Notes: a model not told the origin generated them from the sequence alone. A stretch of 64,000 nt of DNA from Chryseobacterium edaphi (GCF_025628985.1 NZ_JAOTEM010000001.1:682001-746000); one strand, 5' to 3'. Numbered from the stretch's first letter, positions 8,201 through 17,543 are shown. Program-made: numbers and translations.

Positions 8201-11200
8201 TTGATGCCAATTCAGACGGCCTTACAGATATAGTGCATAACGGTGAAGTATGGTTCAATAGATTTGACCGGACTACAGGAAAGTCTGAAATGACTAAACA
8301 TTCTGAGCACACCGAAAATATGATCGTGAAAGCAAAAGCAGTTCAGAGCCCTTTAAGTGCGTGCCCTGATCCTAAAAGGTGTCCGCAGGATCCTGTGCTT
8401 CCACCGGTTCCGATTACTGATGTTGTTAAAATTTGGATAGCTCCAAAGGATGGTTATGTTAGATTTAGGGATGATGTGACGATGACGGCATATGGTCAGC
8501 TGCAATCTCCTCCACAGAAAATGTATTATTCTGTAGAAATACTAAATCCAACGCCGACGGGCAATCCTTTGGTTTACAATAATGGAAGAATTTATTTATC
8601 AGAAATCGTTGCGGGAGCGATGACTCAAAATATATCGATTGAAAGGTATAACGATTATTTGAGTCAAATTCAGAACCTACCTCAAAATGGGGTAAACAGC
8701 CATTATGGTATTAATAATGGTAATAGGTTATTTGTAAAAAGCGGTGAAAAAATTTATGTAAGGTTGCATAAAAATATTAACCAAAATTATCAGATAGGTT
8801 CTAATCCGGTTATTACTTATGTTGATCCCAATTCTGGTGCTGAGATTCCAAATAATGCGTTGCTGGAACAAGATCAATTCCATCTAAATAATGGGAGCTA
8901 TGCGGACAATCTATTCTTGAACAACATATCAGCGCCTATCTATCTTGATGCCAACGGAACAGCTACTATCCAAATACCAAGTCTGAATTTTTCGTATTTA
9001 ACAGATAAGGTTACATTTAGAGTTGTTACTGAAGATGCTTCCGGAACGATTACGGATTTAATTAATCCTGAGGTGTACGATTCTACGAATCTAACCACTA
9101 CAGCTCATTCACTTACTCTTACCACAAGTGCATCTGCTCCGGTACATTTAAAATTTATGGTAGAATCTGATTCCCATACTAATTTTTACGGTGTCAACTG
9201 GAATGGACAAATATCAGTAGACTATCAGGCATCTACAAGTTACAATCCAAATATCTTTGTACGACATGCACCAGTTCCTGAGTATCCGTCATTTGCAGTT
9301 ACACAGCTTAGTAATAAATTAAATATTAGCCAACTAGCTAATCCTGGTATCTCGGGAAGTCATAATTTTGGAATTCAAATCAATAAGAATGTTTCGAATT
9401 TCTCAGGTCTTGGAACGGGATCATTCTATTATATCATAAAAAAAGGAAATAACATTCTTGCTAAACGCAAAATAACGGTTGCAGCCGGCAATAGCCTAAT
9501 TGAAGAACAGGATATGTCTAACGGACAGGCGGTGAGCGGTGTATCTCCAATTATTTTTTATACAGGTGATCCAGCATTCGGAAATAGCAATGATCTGGTG
9601 ACGGTTCAGGTATATACAAAAACGGGTGGTGATTATGCATTATTTAATAATTATAATGCTCATTTCCAAGGTAAACCGTTTGTGGTTTACTATGATTCAG
9701 CAAATGTTTATTCAAGTACTTCTGCAACAGCGGTTAACACGGCAATGTATAATACAAAATCTTTGTTCTACAATAACTGGGGACAATTCCTGTATCAGCC
9801 CGGAAGCTTTAGTGATTATACTTACGGTCCTGCTATACAGTCAACTGCATTTACCTCAGAAGTTACAACCCAAAATACCTATCCACAGTGTCAGGGAATA
9901 ACGAATAATGCTGATTTGGCACAATGTATTTTAAATGCAACAAGTAATCCTAATGCAGGTAATAATACGGTAAGCAGTACAGTTTCTATGATGAAGCCGA
10001 GTTTAGTGCAGGCCAGAAATGGCTTTAGAAGATATTGGGTCGGAATCGGTCCTAATCAGTTTACAAATGAATGGGGTTTCAATAATGATGAAACGGTCAA
10101 TTATTTCAATAATCCTGTTGCCGTATTGCCTCCTGTAACTCCGGTTACTTATACTTCGGGACAACTTTCTGTTGACACGACAATGAAAGGAATTAACAGG
10201 GTTAATAAAAGTGGTTCATACAATAATACACAAGGTCTAAGTTTTGGAATGGGAAGTGCAGGCAACTCTGTAACACAGCTTTCAGGAATCGGCAGTGTAG
10301 AAACCCAAACTTTTTCTGATCTTAATGGTGATGGCTATCCTGACATTGTTTATCCACAATCTGTTCAGTTCACCAATTCTACAGGAAGTTTGAATAATAT
10401 GCAGATACTTGATTCGGGAGACTTTCCGACCAGTTCAAACAGTTATCAAAAAATGAATTCGCTTGGCTTCTCATACAATGCATTTTCTGTCACAGGGAGA
10501 ATCGGAGCGCAAGGAGGAAACGGAACCTCAACACGTGCTGACACCGGCATGCCTTGGTCAGGAGGAGCATCTATCAGTGCGGGCGTCAATGATTATTATG
10601 ATTCTTATGATTCCGGAAAATCTTTCTGGTTGGATATTAATGGAGATGGGCTACCTGATAGGATTAAAGATGGAGGTACACAGTACATGACTTATGCTAT
10701 GAATTTGGGGAGAAGCTTAGGGGGATATTCCTCTTACGAAAATCTGATCACCTACCGTTCAAGACCTAAAGGAAGTTTCAGTCTTGGTATAGGAGCGTCA
10801 TTAGGAGGTTCTGCAAACTTGAGCGCATTAAGTAGTTTTGGATTTGGAATCAGTGCAAGTGCTGGAGCATCAGCGTCTACTGGAACTGCCGAAACAGTGT
10901 ACGAAGATATAAACGGTGATGGACTGATTGATATCCTTGAAGTAAATAATTCCAACAATTCATCCACAGTACGATACAATCTCGGAAATAAATTTGATAA
11001 CCCTACACCTCTCCTTAAATCAGCAGGAGCAATTGACTTTACTGATGAGACGAGATCATTCAACGGTTCGTTTTCATTTGGAGGAAATTATATGTTCAAC
11101 ATAGGTCCTATTACACTGATACCACCTATTGTAGTTTTAATACTTTGGATTAAAGCTGGAGCAGGAGCTACTGCGAATATAGGATTAAATGTTTCTGAAA

Positions 11201-14200
11201 CAAGAAAAGCATTTAAAGATATGAACGGTGATGGATATGCTGATTTGGTGGTTGATAACAACAGTGGTTTTACGGTAAATTATTCGCAGGTTGGAAGAAC
11301 GAATAAGCTAAAAGCAATTACCAATACGATCTCAAAAGGTAGATATAACTTAGATTATCAATTTGCAAGATCAAATTATGATAACCCTCATGCTAAATTG
11401 GTTGTTAATAAAATTACGGTAACAGAACCTGATGTATTTTCTCCAAATTATACGACTGATCAAGGGAACAAAATGGAAACAGTTTACTCTTTCAGTAATA
11501 GAAAGTATGACAGAAGAGAAAGAGAGGATTTTGGTTTCGGAGTTGTAAGGACTTCCGAGATGAATGGAGGATCAGCAGAAAGAGTCTCCGAAGACTATTA
11601 CTACAATAACAGTTATCTAATGAGCGGTTTGCCAGATAAAAACATTGTAATGAACGGGAGTGGTGGTCTTATTTCCGAGACTAATTACAAATATAAGCTT
11701 CAACGATTTATTAACAATACAACGCAGATTGATCTAAATTCAAATTTGGGAACTGATTATGATACTGGGGGTAGAGAAGGAAGAAAGATGGCTATTGCTT
11801 TGTTGAGTGAGAAAACAAATACAGTTCACGAATCAGGTGGAGATATTACAACTACCGAGCAGTTTTCTTACACCACAAAGGGCATGATATCAATTTATCA
11901 ATACACAAGCCCTTCAACGGCGTACAATACTCAAATATCATACATGTCACTGAACAATAATATTGTTCTTCCTTCAGTAGTAGAAGTTTATGAAGGAACT
12001 GGTACAGGCACGTTACTTCGACACAGAAGGATAGAAGCAGTGAACCAATATAATGGTGATATTGGTGCATACATAACTTATGACGGTACTGATGATATTA
12101 CAACGAACATTGAATATCATCCTTCAGGAAATATTAAAAAAGTAACCTCTCCTCCCAATCATAATAATGACAGATATTGGATTGAATACACCTATGATAA
12201 TGCGGTAACTGATAAATATGTGACAATGAGTAAAGATGTTCACGGCATTCAGTCAACGGCTGTTTATAATCCACTATTTGACGTTGTAACGAGAAAAGTT
12301 GACACCGGCGGAAATGCTATGGTATTTTATTACGACGGTTTTGGAAGACCCTCATCGATTATGGGACCTAATGAGATTGCAAGCAACTCTACGGTACCTA
12401 CTGTAAAATATAAATATTGGACAGATCATGCAGGAATCGCTAACAATAATAGCGCAGTAAAAATCTACCGTGCATCAACCTCAAACTATGATCCGGAATA
12501 TGCAAGTACTAACAACACGATTATGACCGATACGTATGCTGACTTTTTAGGACGAGTGGTACAGGTTAAAAAAGACATAGAATTAAGCGGTGCAGAATGG
12601 AGATCAATTTCAGGAAGAACTGTTTATGATATTTTGGGAAGAACAATTCAGAAGTATCATCCGAAATTTGAAATGCTTGGGAATACGAATCTTTATCAGA
12701 ACGGAGCAACCGGACCAAGTACCTCTCAATCTTATGATAATAAGGATAGAGTTGTTTCTGCAACAGATGAAGACGCAAACACAAAGTTAACTCAATATAG
12801 CATTACAAATAACTTGTTTAAAACAACTGATGAATTTTTAAATCAGAAATCGGAATCTTACGCTAACGCTGAAGGTAAAACTGTGAAAAAAGATGATTAT
12901 CTATATTCACAACCGCTTTCCACAATATTTAAATATAATACCATTGGTGAATTAATGGAAGTGAAAGACCCAGAGGGAATGACTACAAGTTATTCTTATA
13001 ATCTTGCAGGACGACGTACGCAAAAGAGGCATCCTGATAAAGGAATAACGAGTTATGAATATGACCAGGCTGGAAATCTTAGAAGATTAACCACGGATAA
13101 TTTATTGAATGATTCCAGTATCAATACGCACTATATTGAATACAAATATGATTATAACAGACTTTTAGGAATATTCTTACCAGATCTTCCTTCAGGAGAT
13201 CCCAACCCAGGCAACGTACAGTATCAGTATGGACTTTCAACCGCAGGTAATAATGCAGGTAAAATCATTACAAAAGCTGACGGTTCCGGTGATACAGTCT
13301 ATAAATACGGAAGAATGGGAGAAGTGATATCTGAGCTGAGAATTATACGCGGAGCCCATATTCCTGAAATGTACTTCAAGACTTACTTCAACTATGACAG
13401 CTGGAACCGTTTGACTAAGATCAAATATCCGGATGAAGAACTTGTCTCTTATCATTATGATAAAGGGGGTAACCTGAAATCGGTCGATAATAATTATGGC
13501 GAAACATTGATTGAAAACTCTAATTATGATAACTATGAGCAACGTTTAAAAATTTCCTATGGAAATGGTACGTCACAACATTATGCTTACAGCGCACAAA
13601 ACAGAAGGTTAGACCGGTACTACCTAATGAATAATGCCAATCAGATGATGTTGCATAATACGTATAAATATGATCCGTTTTCAAACATCAGTATGATTCA
13701 GAATCAGGCAGATCCGTTGACAAACGGCATGGGTGGGGCATTTCAGTTTAATTTGAATTACGATACGCTCAACAGGTTGATAGGTACTGAGACTGGACAG
13801 GTAATTATACGTGAAAAGGAAGGTCAAATCCCTATAACTTCTTTTACCCCATCGACTTACAATCTTGTAATGGAGTATAATAATGTTGGAGGAATTACAA
13901 GGAAACACCAGCATCATGAAAGAGATCAGAATGTTGTACATGAGAATACGTATGAAAATAGATATGACTATGTTCAGAATACCCATAAAGTGGAAAGAGT
14001 TGTAGACCAATCATCTGGTAATGCTGAATATTTTGACTATGATTTTAACGGAAATGCCTTGAATCATAGCGATAGCAACGGTGTCAAGAAAATGTTTTGG
14101 GATGAGCAGGATCGTTTGAGAGCTTTTTATAACGATAATACCGGTACCTATCAATATTATACATATAATGATAAAGGAGAGAGAGTGATCAAATATGGGC

Positions 14201-15522
14201 TTGAAATCCCTACTCAGCTCTATCAGAATGGGGTGCCGGTTGAAATTAACGAATTAAAGTTATTTGAATATAAAATATATCCGAATGCCTATGTAACGGT
14301 AAGCTCAACAGGGCAGTATACGAAACATTATTTTGAAGGATCCAAAAGGTTTGCGAGCAGACTTATGGATGGTGCTGACAGGTTTAAAGATCCTGCTGTA
14401 TTGTACACCAACAGAACAGCGGAAGATAAACCATCTACTAAACCTGCAGACGTACAATCTGATTTTGAGAAGTATCTTGAAAAATCTGGTGTCGGTAAAG
14501 GTCTTTCTTTGGAGCTCAGAGAAAGAACCTGGAGTCCTGATTTATACTATCTGCATGGAGATCAATTAGGAACCGCAACATTTGTAACCAATTCTCAATC
14601 ACAGGCAACACAATTTTTCCTAAATTTACCTTTTGGAGAAACAATGATTGAGCAGATGGATGGATCTTATGACAATCCGTTTAAGTTCAATGCAAAAGAA
14701 TTAGATGAAGATACAGGATTATATTATTACGGAGCTAGATATTATAATCCGAGATTGAGTATTTGGTATGGCGTTGACCCATTAGCAGAAAAATATCCTG
14801 ATCTATCTCCCTATGCTTATGTAGCTAATAATCCTGTTAATGCCATTGATCCAAATGGAAAAGATATAATAGTTCTATCACACGGAGGACGCAAACAGAC
14901 AAGTATGGATGGTGGAAAAACAAATGGACACAAACATGTTGTAGGACATATGGCAGTATTAATTGGAAATGATAAATCAGGATGGAGATATTTATCATAT
15001 GATTATGATAAGGGTGATAATAAAGGTAGAGGTAAAAATGGTAGAAATGATAACTACACTGCAAAAACGTTTAAAAGTTTAGATGAGTTTAAAAACTCTG
15101 AACATAATACTTTTAAGGAAGATTATGATGATGGTAAAGGCTTAAGTAGTTCCCACAGAGATTCCAATGGGAATATAATTCAAAGATATCAAAATGCTTA
15201 TCAAATTTCTACGTCTGAAGAAACTGATGCCAATATGATAAAAGCAGGAACCGAGGTTTTTGATAGTAAATGGACACAGTTTAAAACTTTAACGCAAGCA
15301 AATCAATGTACTACAGTTGCGGAGATGGCTCTTAATGCTGGAGGATTACAAAATGGTGAACAAAATAAAACGGGAAGATATGATGCGAAAACAGGTGAGG
15401 AATATATTGAAACAAATTATCTTCCGGCGGCAAAACAGAGAGCTATTGAAATGAAAAATAAAGGTAAAGATGTTGATTATAAAATTAAAAGAACTTCAAA
15501 TGGAGTTAATGGAAGTTGGTAA
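5233..15522 (+). CDS. giant SpvB/TcdB-type Rhs polymorphic toxin with papain-like tip
   Basis: 3429 residues. Residues ~13-32 form a hydrophobic signal/anchor. An SpvB-like N-domain starts near 480 (GLQLMGVPSANQKGD). Repeated FG-GAP/VCBS-type calcium motifs (DFNGDGIQD, DANSDGLTD, DLNGDGYPD, DINGDGLPD, DINGDGLID, DMNGDGYAD) and a TcdB-middle-like region follow, then many YD repeats (~2300-3080). The Rhs core spans ~3105-3211 and ends at IDPNGKD. The variable tip (~3213-3429) has His3239 in GHMAVLIGND and Cys3359 in NQCTTVAEMA, the His-before-Cys order of permuted papain-fold (LRAT/YiiX-like) enzymes; this assignment is tentative. The family builds a cocoon that holds and releases a C-terminal toxin. 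The stop overlaps the next start (TAATG), typical of toxin-immunity coupling. Confidence 0.9.
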   Translation: MKIKSLKLPFTKKSALLVCFFATMFLFASFTKEDRYKVRAFKLKMMEKYFDHYIFEDKPETKEGKTNNDNPNTVAASTSIFSTSENKNVNHAGQFNVIPNVLINNNPDQVFDSEEKQGMIGEFSDDESDNPSDNFFTISIPAINTSNTKAYLVYDLFGLESYHSVSRSINRNIAFGGNIILPSSKWNVQREEISLSSLKEGKNSILFTSSINGIKYKVRDVKIVFEKGVSSPENISSLLSGNQLYIKGIQNTNFSNSVSVDNKSLLTANGEFESLIELTEENKAKGSITIKNLNGIQEYKIPVGKSSFKTLNESSYEPLIINISKDNEYNETYENTTVAIDKNSVESSAQVQILKLRKKDYPAVSREIKSMTANSSAYRLSIKSGVLSKKVKLSIPYDDKKLGARSSKEIKAFYFDYSSKKWKVDPTSKVDAEKKVVTVEGDGDTDYINGVISVPESSQLESFAPTSISGLKAADPTAGLQLMGVPSANQKGDANANYPIRVPSGLGGLQPSLSIGYSSGGGNGWMGDGWNISGLSSITVDTRWGTPEFDAAGETELYSLDGEMLVYPNQYLPHRHNDVSENNTAITTEKQLRTAFTDPNSSLVKKFYLRKNHDFSLIERIGNSPGGYTWKVTSTDGTKRYYGGSPDSMLSGVGGISHWSLRMVEDAHGNTMEFTYYNEGGGGGQFHQIKKIAYGKNKDYTVNFIKETSITRKDISINAKQGFARSEPYLLKSVEVKYKTELIRTYKMDYIDGEFYKTLLKRIYIVPHNPCSTTLASKSEIRDIDDGSGGGGGTSGGIDPTCNEITDSYTFDYYNDVRDGQGNVRMYGPDTHVGLQNDKQPYPGIVNSLLTPSKINGNISSEKGLNFRIAAGLNFYYPSNDAYGHLMFGFPFGYSNAEARNAQQLSDFNGDGIQDMIYRVPDEGLFLRTGTLDGLGNLAFNSSQPIGNYSGDFSFTETKTTNSGWDMGAIIYSKSQISSSSTSTTKTYLIDANSDGLTDIVHNGEVWFNRFDRTTGKSEMTKHSEHTENMIVKAKAVQSPLSACPDPKRCPQDPVLPPVPITDVVKIWIAPKDGYVRFRDDVTMTAYGQLQSPPQKMYYSVEILNPTPTGNPLVYNNGRIYLSEIVAGAMTQNISIERYNDYLSQIQNLPQNGVNSHYGINNGNRLFVKSGEKIYVRLHKNINQNYQIGSNPVITYVDPNSGAEIPNNALLEQDQFHLNNGSYADNLFLNNISAPIYLDANGTATIQIPSLNFSYLTDKVTFRVVTEDASGTITDLINPEVYDSTNLTTTAHSLTLTTSASAPVHLKFMVESDSHTNFYGVNWNGQISVDYQASTSYNPNIFVRHAPVPEYPSFAVTQLSNKLNISQLANPGISGSHNFGIQINKNVSNFSGLGTGSFYYIIKKGNNILAKRKITVAAGNSLIEEQDMSNGQAVSGVSPIIFYTGDPAFGNSNDLVTVQVYTKTGGDYALFNNYNAHFQGKPFVVYYDSANVYSSTSATAVNTAMYNTKSLFYNNWGQFLYQPGSFSDYTYGPAIQSTAFTSEVTTQNTYPQCQGITNNADLAQCILNATSNPNAGNNTVSSTVSMMKPSLVQARNGFRRYWVGIGPNQFTNEWGFNNDETVNYFNNPVAVLPPVTPVTYTSGQLSVDTTMKGINRVNKSGSYNNTQGLSFGMGSAGNSVTQLSGIGSVETQTFSDLNGDGYPDIVYPQSVQFTNSTGSLNNMQILDSGDFPTSSNSYQKMNSLGFSYNAFSVTGRIGAQGGNGTSTRADTGMPWSGGASISAGVNDYYDSYDSGKSFWLDINGDGLPDRIKDGGTQYMTYAMNLGRSLGGYSSYENLITYRSRPKGSFSLGIGASLGGSANLSALSSFGFGISASAGASASTGTAETVYEDINGDGLIDILEVNNSNNSSTVRYNLGNKFDNPTPLLKSAGAIDFTDETRSFNGSFSFGGNYMFNIGPITLIPPIVVLILWIKAGAGATANIGLNVSETRKAFKDMNGDGYADLVVDNNSGFTVNYSQVGRTNKLKAITNTISKGRYNLDYQFARSNYDNPHAKLVVNKITVTEPDVFSPNYTTDQGNKMETVYSFSNRKYDRREREDFGFGVVRTSEMNGGSAERVSEDYYYNNSYLMSGLPDKNIVMNGSGGLISETNYKYKLQRFINNTTQIDLNSNLGTDYDTGGREGRKMAIALLSEKTNTVHESGGDITTTEQFSYTTKGMISIYQYTSPSTAYNTQISYMSLNNNIVLPSVVEVYEGTGTGTLLRHRRIEAVNQYNGDIGAYITYDGTDDITTNIEYHPSGNIKKVTSPPNHNNDRYWIEYTYDNAVTDKYVTMSKDVHGIQSTAVYNPLFDVVTRKVDTGGNAMVFYYDGFGRPSSIMGPNEIASNSTVPTVKYKYWTDHAGIANNNSAVKIYRASTSNYDPEYASTNNTIMTDTYADFLGRVVQVKKDIELSGAEWRSISGRTVYDILGRTIQKYHPKFEMLGNTNLYQNGATGPSTSQSYDNKDRVVSATDEDANTKLTQYSITNNLFKTTDEFLNQKSESYANAEGKTVKKDDYLYSQPLSTIFKYNTIGELMEVKDPEGMTTSYSYNLAGRRTQKRHPDKGITSYEYDQAGNLRRLTTDNLLNDSSINTHYIEYKYDYNRLLGIFLPDLPSGDPNPGNVQYQYGLSTAGNNAGKIITKADGSGDTVYKYGRMGEVISELRIIRGAHIPEMYFKTYFNYDSWNRLTKIKYPDEELVSYHYDKGGNLKSVDNNYGETLIENSNYDNYEQRLKISYGNGTSQHYAYSAQNRRLDRYYLMNNANQMMLHNTYKYDPFSNISMIQNQADPLTNGMGGAFQFNLNYDTLNRLIGTETGQVIIREKEGQIPITSFTPSTYNLVMEYNNVGGITRKHQHHERDQNVVHENTYENRYDYVQNTHKVERVVDQSSGNAEYFDYDFNGNALNHSDSNGVKKMFWDEQDRLRAFYNDNTGTYQYYTYNDKGERVIKYGLEIPTQLYQNGVPVEINELKLFEYKIYPNAYVTVSSTGQYTKHYFEGSKRFASRLMDGADRFKDPAVLYTNRTAEDKPSTKPADVQSDFEKYLEKSGVGKGLSLELRERTWSPDLYYLHGDQLGTATFVTNSQSQATQFFLNLPFGETMIEQMDGSYDNPFKFNAKELDEDTGLYYYGARYYNPRLSIWYGVDPLAEKYPDLSPYAYVANNPVNAIDPNGKDIIVLSHGGRKQTSMDGGKTNGHKHVVGHMAVLIGNDKSGWRYLSYDYDKGDNKGRGKNGRNDNYTAKTFKSLDEFKNSEHNTFKEDYDDGKGLSSSHRDSNGNIIQRYQNAYQISTSEETDANMIKAGTEVFDSKWTQFKTLTQANQCTTVAEMALNAGGLQNGEQNKTGRYDAKTGEEYIETNYLPAAKQRAIEMKNKGKDVDYKIKRTSNGVNGSW
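14268..14800 (+). repeat. Rhs core segment, parental copy
   Basis: This part of the giant gene is the parent of the two orphan core copies downstream. Its first base matches 17763 onward (~530 bp), and its last ~220 bp match 16108-16320. Identity is high at the DNA level with scattered, mostly silent, differences. Confidence 0.85.
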
Positions 15523-16007
15523 TGAAAAATAAAATATTTATTGTAATCATACTTGTTATAATCTTATATTATATTATAAGTTTGCTAATTTTTGGTGGTA
15601 ATTTTACTATGGAAAATTACTATTCTTATAACAGTATTGAGGAAGCGAAACAAAATAAAACTTTTACTTCAAGTAATCTAGATATCACTATTGAGGGGGA
15701 TTCTTTGCAAAATGTGAGTGATCTTAAAAATAAGTTTTATTTGAGTAAATCTACTTTCCAAAAATTTTATGGTTTCTTAATTTCATTCGATATGGAAGAT
15801 GAACGTTATAGAAGAATTATTTGGGAAGAGCCTATTAAACAGTCTCTTGGTAGAAATTGGGTTATTGAGGATGAAAAAGGTAATTACTTAGGAGAAGCCT
15901 TCTATAAAGGCCATTATGATGGAGAATTAGGTGAGGAAGTAACGTTACTTGTTAAAAATCCTAAGTCTGGCTACAAAATTGGTGAAATTAAAATTCAAAT
16001 TAAATAA
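15522..16007 (+). CDS. putative immunity protein for tip 1, single-pass membrane protein
   Basis: 161 residues from the ATG that overlaps the Rhs stop by one base (TAATG); an upstream TTG at 15516 is less likely. Residues ~4-27 form one strong hydrophobic helix, and the remaining ~130 residues are polar, so the protein is probably anchored in the inner membrane with its body in the periplasm. I do not recognise the family. Position immediately after a toxin tip and translational coupling are the basis for calling it immunity. A periplasmic immunity domain fits a toxin acting on the cell envelope. Confidence 0.7.
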   Translation: MKNKIFIVIILVIILYYIISLLIFGGNFTMENYYSYNSIEEAKQNKTFTSSNLDITIEGDSLQNVSDLKNKFYLSKSTFQKFYGFLISFDMEDERYRRIIWEEPIKQSLGRNWVIEDEKGNYLGEAFYKGHYDGELGEEVTLLVKNPKSGYKIGEIKIQIK

Positions 16008-16061
16008 TGTAATTCACTCGAAAAAACTGATTGATATTAAAGATTAAATTATGAAACCTCG

Positions 16062-16103
16062 CTACCGCACGAATCCTTCGTGTGGTAGTTTGTTTTTATT
16101 ATC
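16062..16103 (+). terminator. hairpin linker between cassettes 1 and 2
   Basis: CTACCGCACGAA (16062-16073) pairs with TTCGTGTGGTAG (16077-16088), 12 bp with one G-U, loop TCC, followed by TTTGTTTTTATTAT. A near-identical copy lies at 17722-17763 in the same position relative to cassette 3. It probably terminates the preceding transcript. Confidence 0.75.
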
Positions 16104-16107
16104 TAAA

Positions 16108-16320
16108 CCGCAACATTTGTTACCAATTCTCAATCACAGGCAACGCAATTTTTCCTAAATTTACCTTTCGGAGAAACAATGATTGAGCAGATGGATGGAT
16201 CTTATGACAATCCTTTTAAGTTTAATGCAAAAGAATTAGATGAAGATACTGGTTTGTATTATTATGGAGCTAGATATTATAATCCGAGGTTAAGTATTTG
16301 GTATGGTGTAGACCCATTAG
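16108..16320 (+). repeat. orphan Rhs core copy (cassette 2)
   Basis: DNA duplicate of the last ~220 bp of the Rhs core (parent around 14580-14795), starting mid-codon-run at ATFVTNSQSQ and joining a new toxin tip after the DPLA motif. There is an in-frame TAA just upstream at about 16102, so no complete Rhs gene precedes it. Confidence 0.85.
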
Positions 16321-17054
16321 CGGTTTATAATCCAGTAATGGAGACTGAGTTTTATGGTGATGGTCAACATAACCAAGGTGTTTACAACTGGGGGAATTTA
16401 AATCCATATATTTACACTTATCAAAATCCAATACGCTATATTGATCCAAATGGAAAGCAAGTGGATGCGGTGTTTAACAAGTCAACAGGTATTCTTAACA
16501 TTATACCTAATGTCAGTAAACTCAATCCAAGGCTTTCAAATAAATTCGTTTCTGCTCAAACTTATAGTAGACTTACTAATCAAGATAAAACTAAATTTAA
16601 TTATGGAATACAGGTTAAAAACGTATTTACTGGCGGTCATTCAGAAAGTGGAGTTGTCTCTAGGGATAATAGTAGTACTTCTAATGAAAAGCCAATACCG
16701 AATGGAAATTATAATATTTTAGATAATGATGCTGATACTAACCATTCTGGTTGGTTTAGATTAGATAAAATAGATAGTAGTCCACATAATGATAAAGATG
16801 ATGCTTCTGGAAGAAATGGATTTAGATTGCATTTAGGAACTGTAAGTTGGGGCTGTGTAACTTGTGATATCTCACAAGGCAGTAGAGAAGATGAGTGGAA
16901 TATAATCAGCGGGGCTATAAACTCAACAGAAACAGAAACAGTTAAGGAGAAAAGAGGTAAACAAAAATGGAATCCATTTTCATGGCTAACAAATTATGGA
17001 ACTCTAAAGGTTACTGGAACTGATAAAGTACCGGCTAAAAAACCAGGACAATAA
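16179..17054 (+). CDS. orphan Rhs tip 2: Tlde1/DUF2778-like L,D-transpeptidase-fold toxin
   Basis: 291 residues from the first ATG in the frame (MIEQMDG, conserved in all three core copies). Residues 1-48 are Rhs core, and ~48-90 contain a second NPIRYIDPNGK junction. The tip has GRNGFRLHLG and SWGCVTC, giving His218 and Cys226 in the H-x7-C arrangement of the L,D-transpeptidase fold, as in Tlde1/DUF2778 antibacterial effectors that trim or alter peptidoglycan stem peptides. That enzyme class is inferred from the motif, not proven. Without an upstream Rhs shell it is probably a silent cassette that could be recombined onto the main gene through the shared core. The ATG of the next gene overlaps its stop (TAATG). 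Confidence 0.78.
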   Translation: MIEQMDGSYDNPFKFNAKELDEDTGLYYYGARYYNPRLSIWYGVDPLAVYNPVMETEFYGDGQHNQGVYNWGNLNPYIYTYQNPIRYIDPNGKQVDAVFNKSTGILNIIPNVSKLNPRLSNKFVSAQTYSRLTNQDKTKFNYGIQVKNVFTGGHSESGVVSRDNSSTSNEKPIPNGNYNILDNDADTNHSGWFRLDKIDSSPHNDKDDASGRNGFRLHLGTVSWGCVTCDISQGSREDEWNIISGAINSTETETVKEKRGKQKWNPFSWLTNYGTLKVTGTDKVPAKKPGQ

Positions 17055-17484
17055 TGAATTTAATTTACAGAACAGGATTTATGATCCTAGTATTTTGCTG
17101 CATATTAGCGTGCAACAGGCATTGCAATGTCAAGGGAATTGTAGTGACGGAGCAATTATTGATAGTATCACAGGAAAAATCTGTCGCTTATTGTGAGTTG
17201 TTAGATTTGGCTCTAAATGGTAACAATCAAGCTATAAAACAGTTATCTCTTATTGACTTTAAAGATTCTGCAGGTTATGATCATGGTGCAATTCTCGTCA
17301 AAATAATATGTAAAATAGGTGAGGAAAAGTATATTTATGCAATACACTCTTTAAATTTAGAACAAAAAAAAATATACTTTCCTACTTGGATGTAGGATTA
17401 CAATATGGTAATTTTCGTAATTTGAAAGATAAAAAAATATATGTTACTTTTCCAAAGCTTTATTCGTTCTTAAAAAATCAATAA
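17054..17484 (+). pseudogene. putative lipoprotein immunity gene for tip 2, likely frameshifted
   Basis: As it stands, the frame stops at 17395 after 113 residues. Hydrophobic residues ~8-19 end in ILAC, a lipobox, so the product should be a lipoprotein. A run of nine A (17364-17372) lies just before the stop. One extra A would open the frame through to 17484, adding about 33 coding-like residues (for example VGLQYGNFRNLKDKK), so a 1-base deletion in the homopolymer is likely. The start overlaps the toxin stop by one base. No family recognised; immunity role inferred from coupling to the toxin. Confidence 0.6.
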
Positions 17485-17512
17485 TTAAGAACGATTAAAA
17501 AAATAAAAGAGA

Positions 17513-17543
17513 GGTTGTCTTAAAAGTGAGATAGCCTTTTTTT
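17513..17543 (+). terminator. Rho-independent terminator after cassette 2
   Basis: GGTTGTCT (17513-17520) pairs with AGATAGCC (17529-17536) with two G-U pairs, followed by T7. Confidence 0.75.

Noticed and set aside
10752..11063. 103-codon minus-strand frame inside the Rhs gene
   Set aside because: Lies fully inside the giant coding sequence with no start signal or domain; an antisense shadow. The same applies to the other antisense frames in this gene.
17513..17536. GAGGTTGTCTT...AGATAGCC as the end of an insertion sequence
   Set aside because: No transposase or matching opposite end is present; a terminator explains it.
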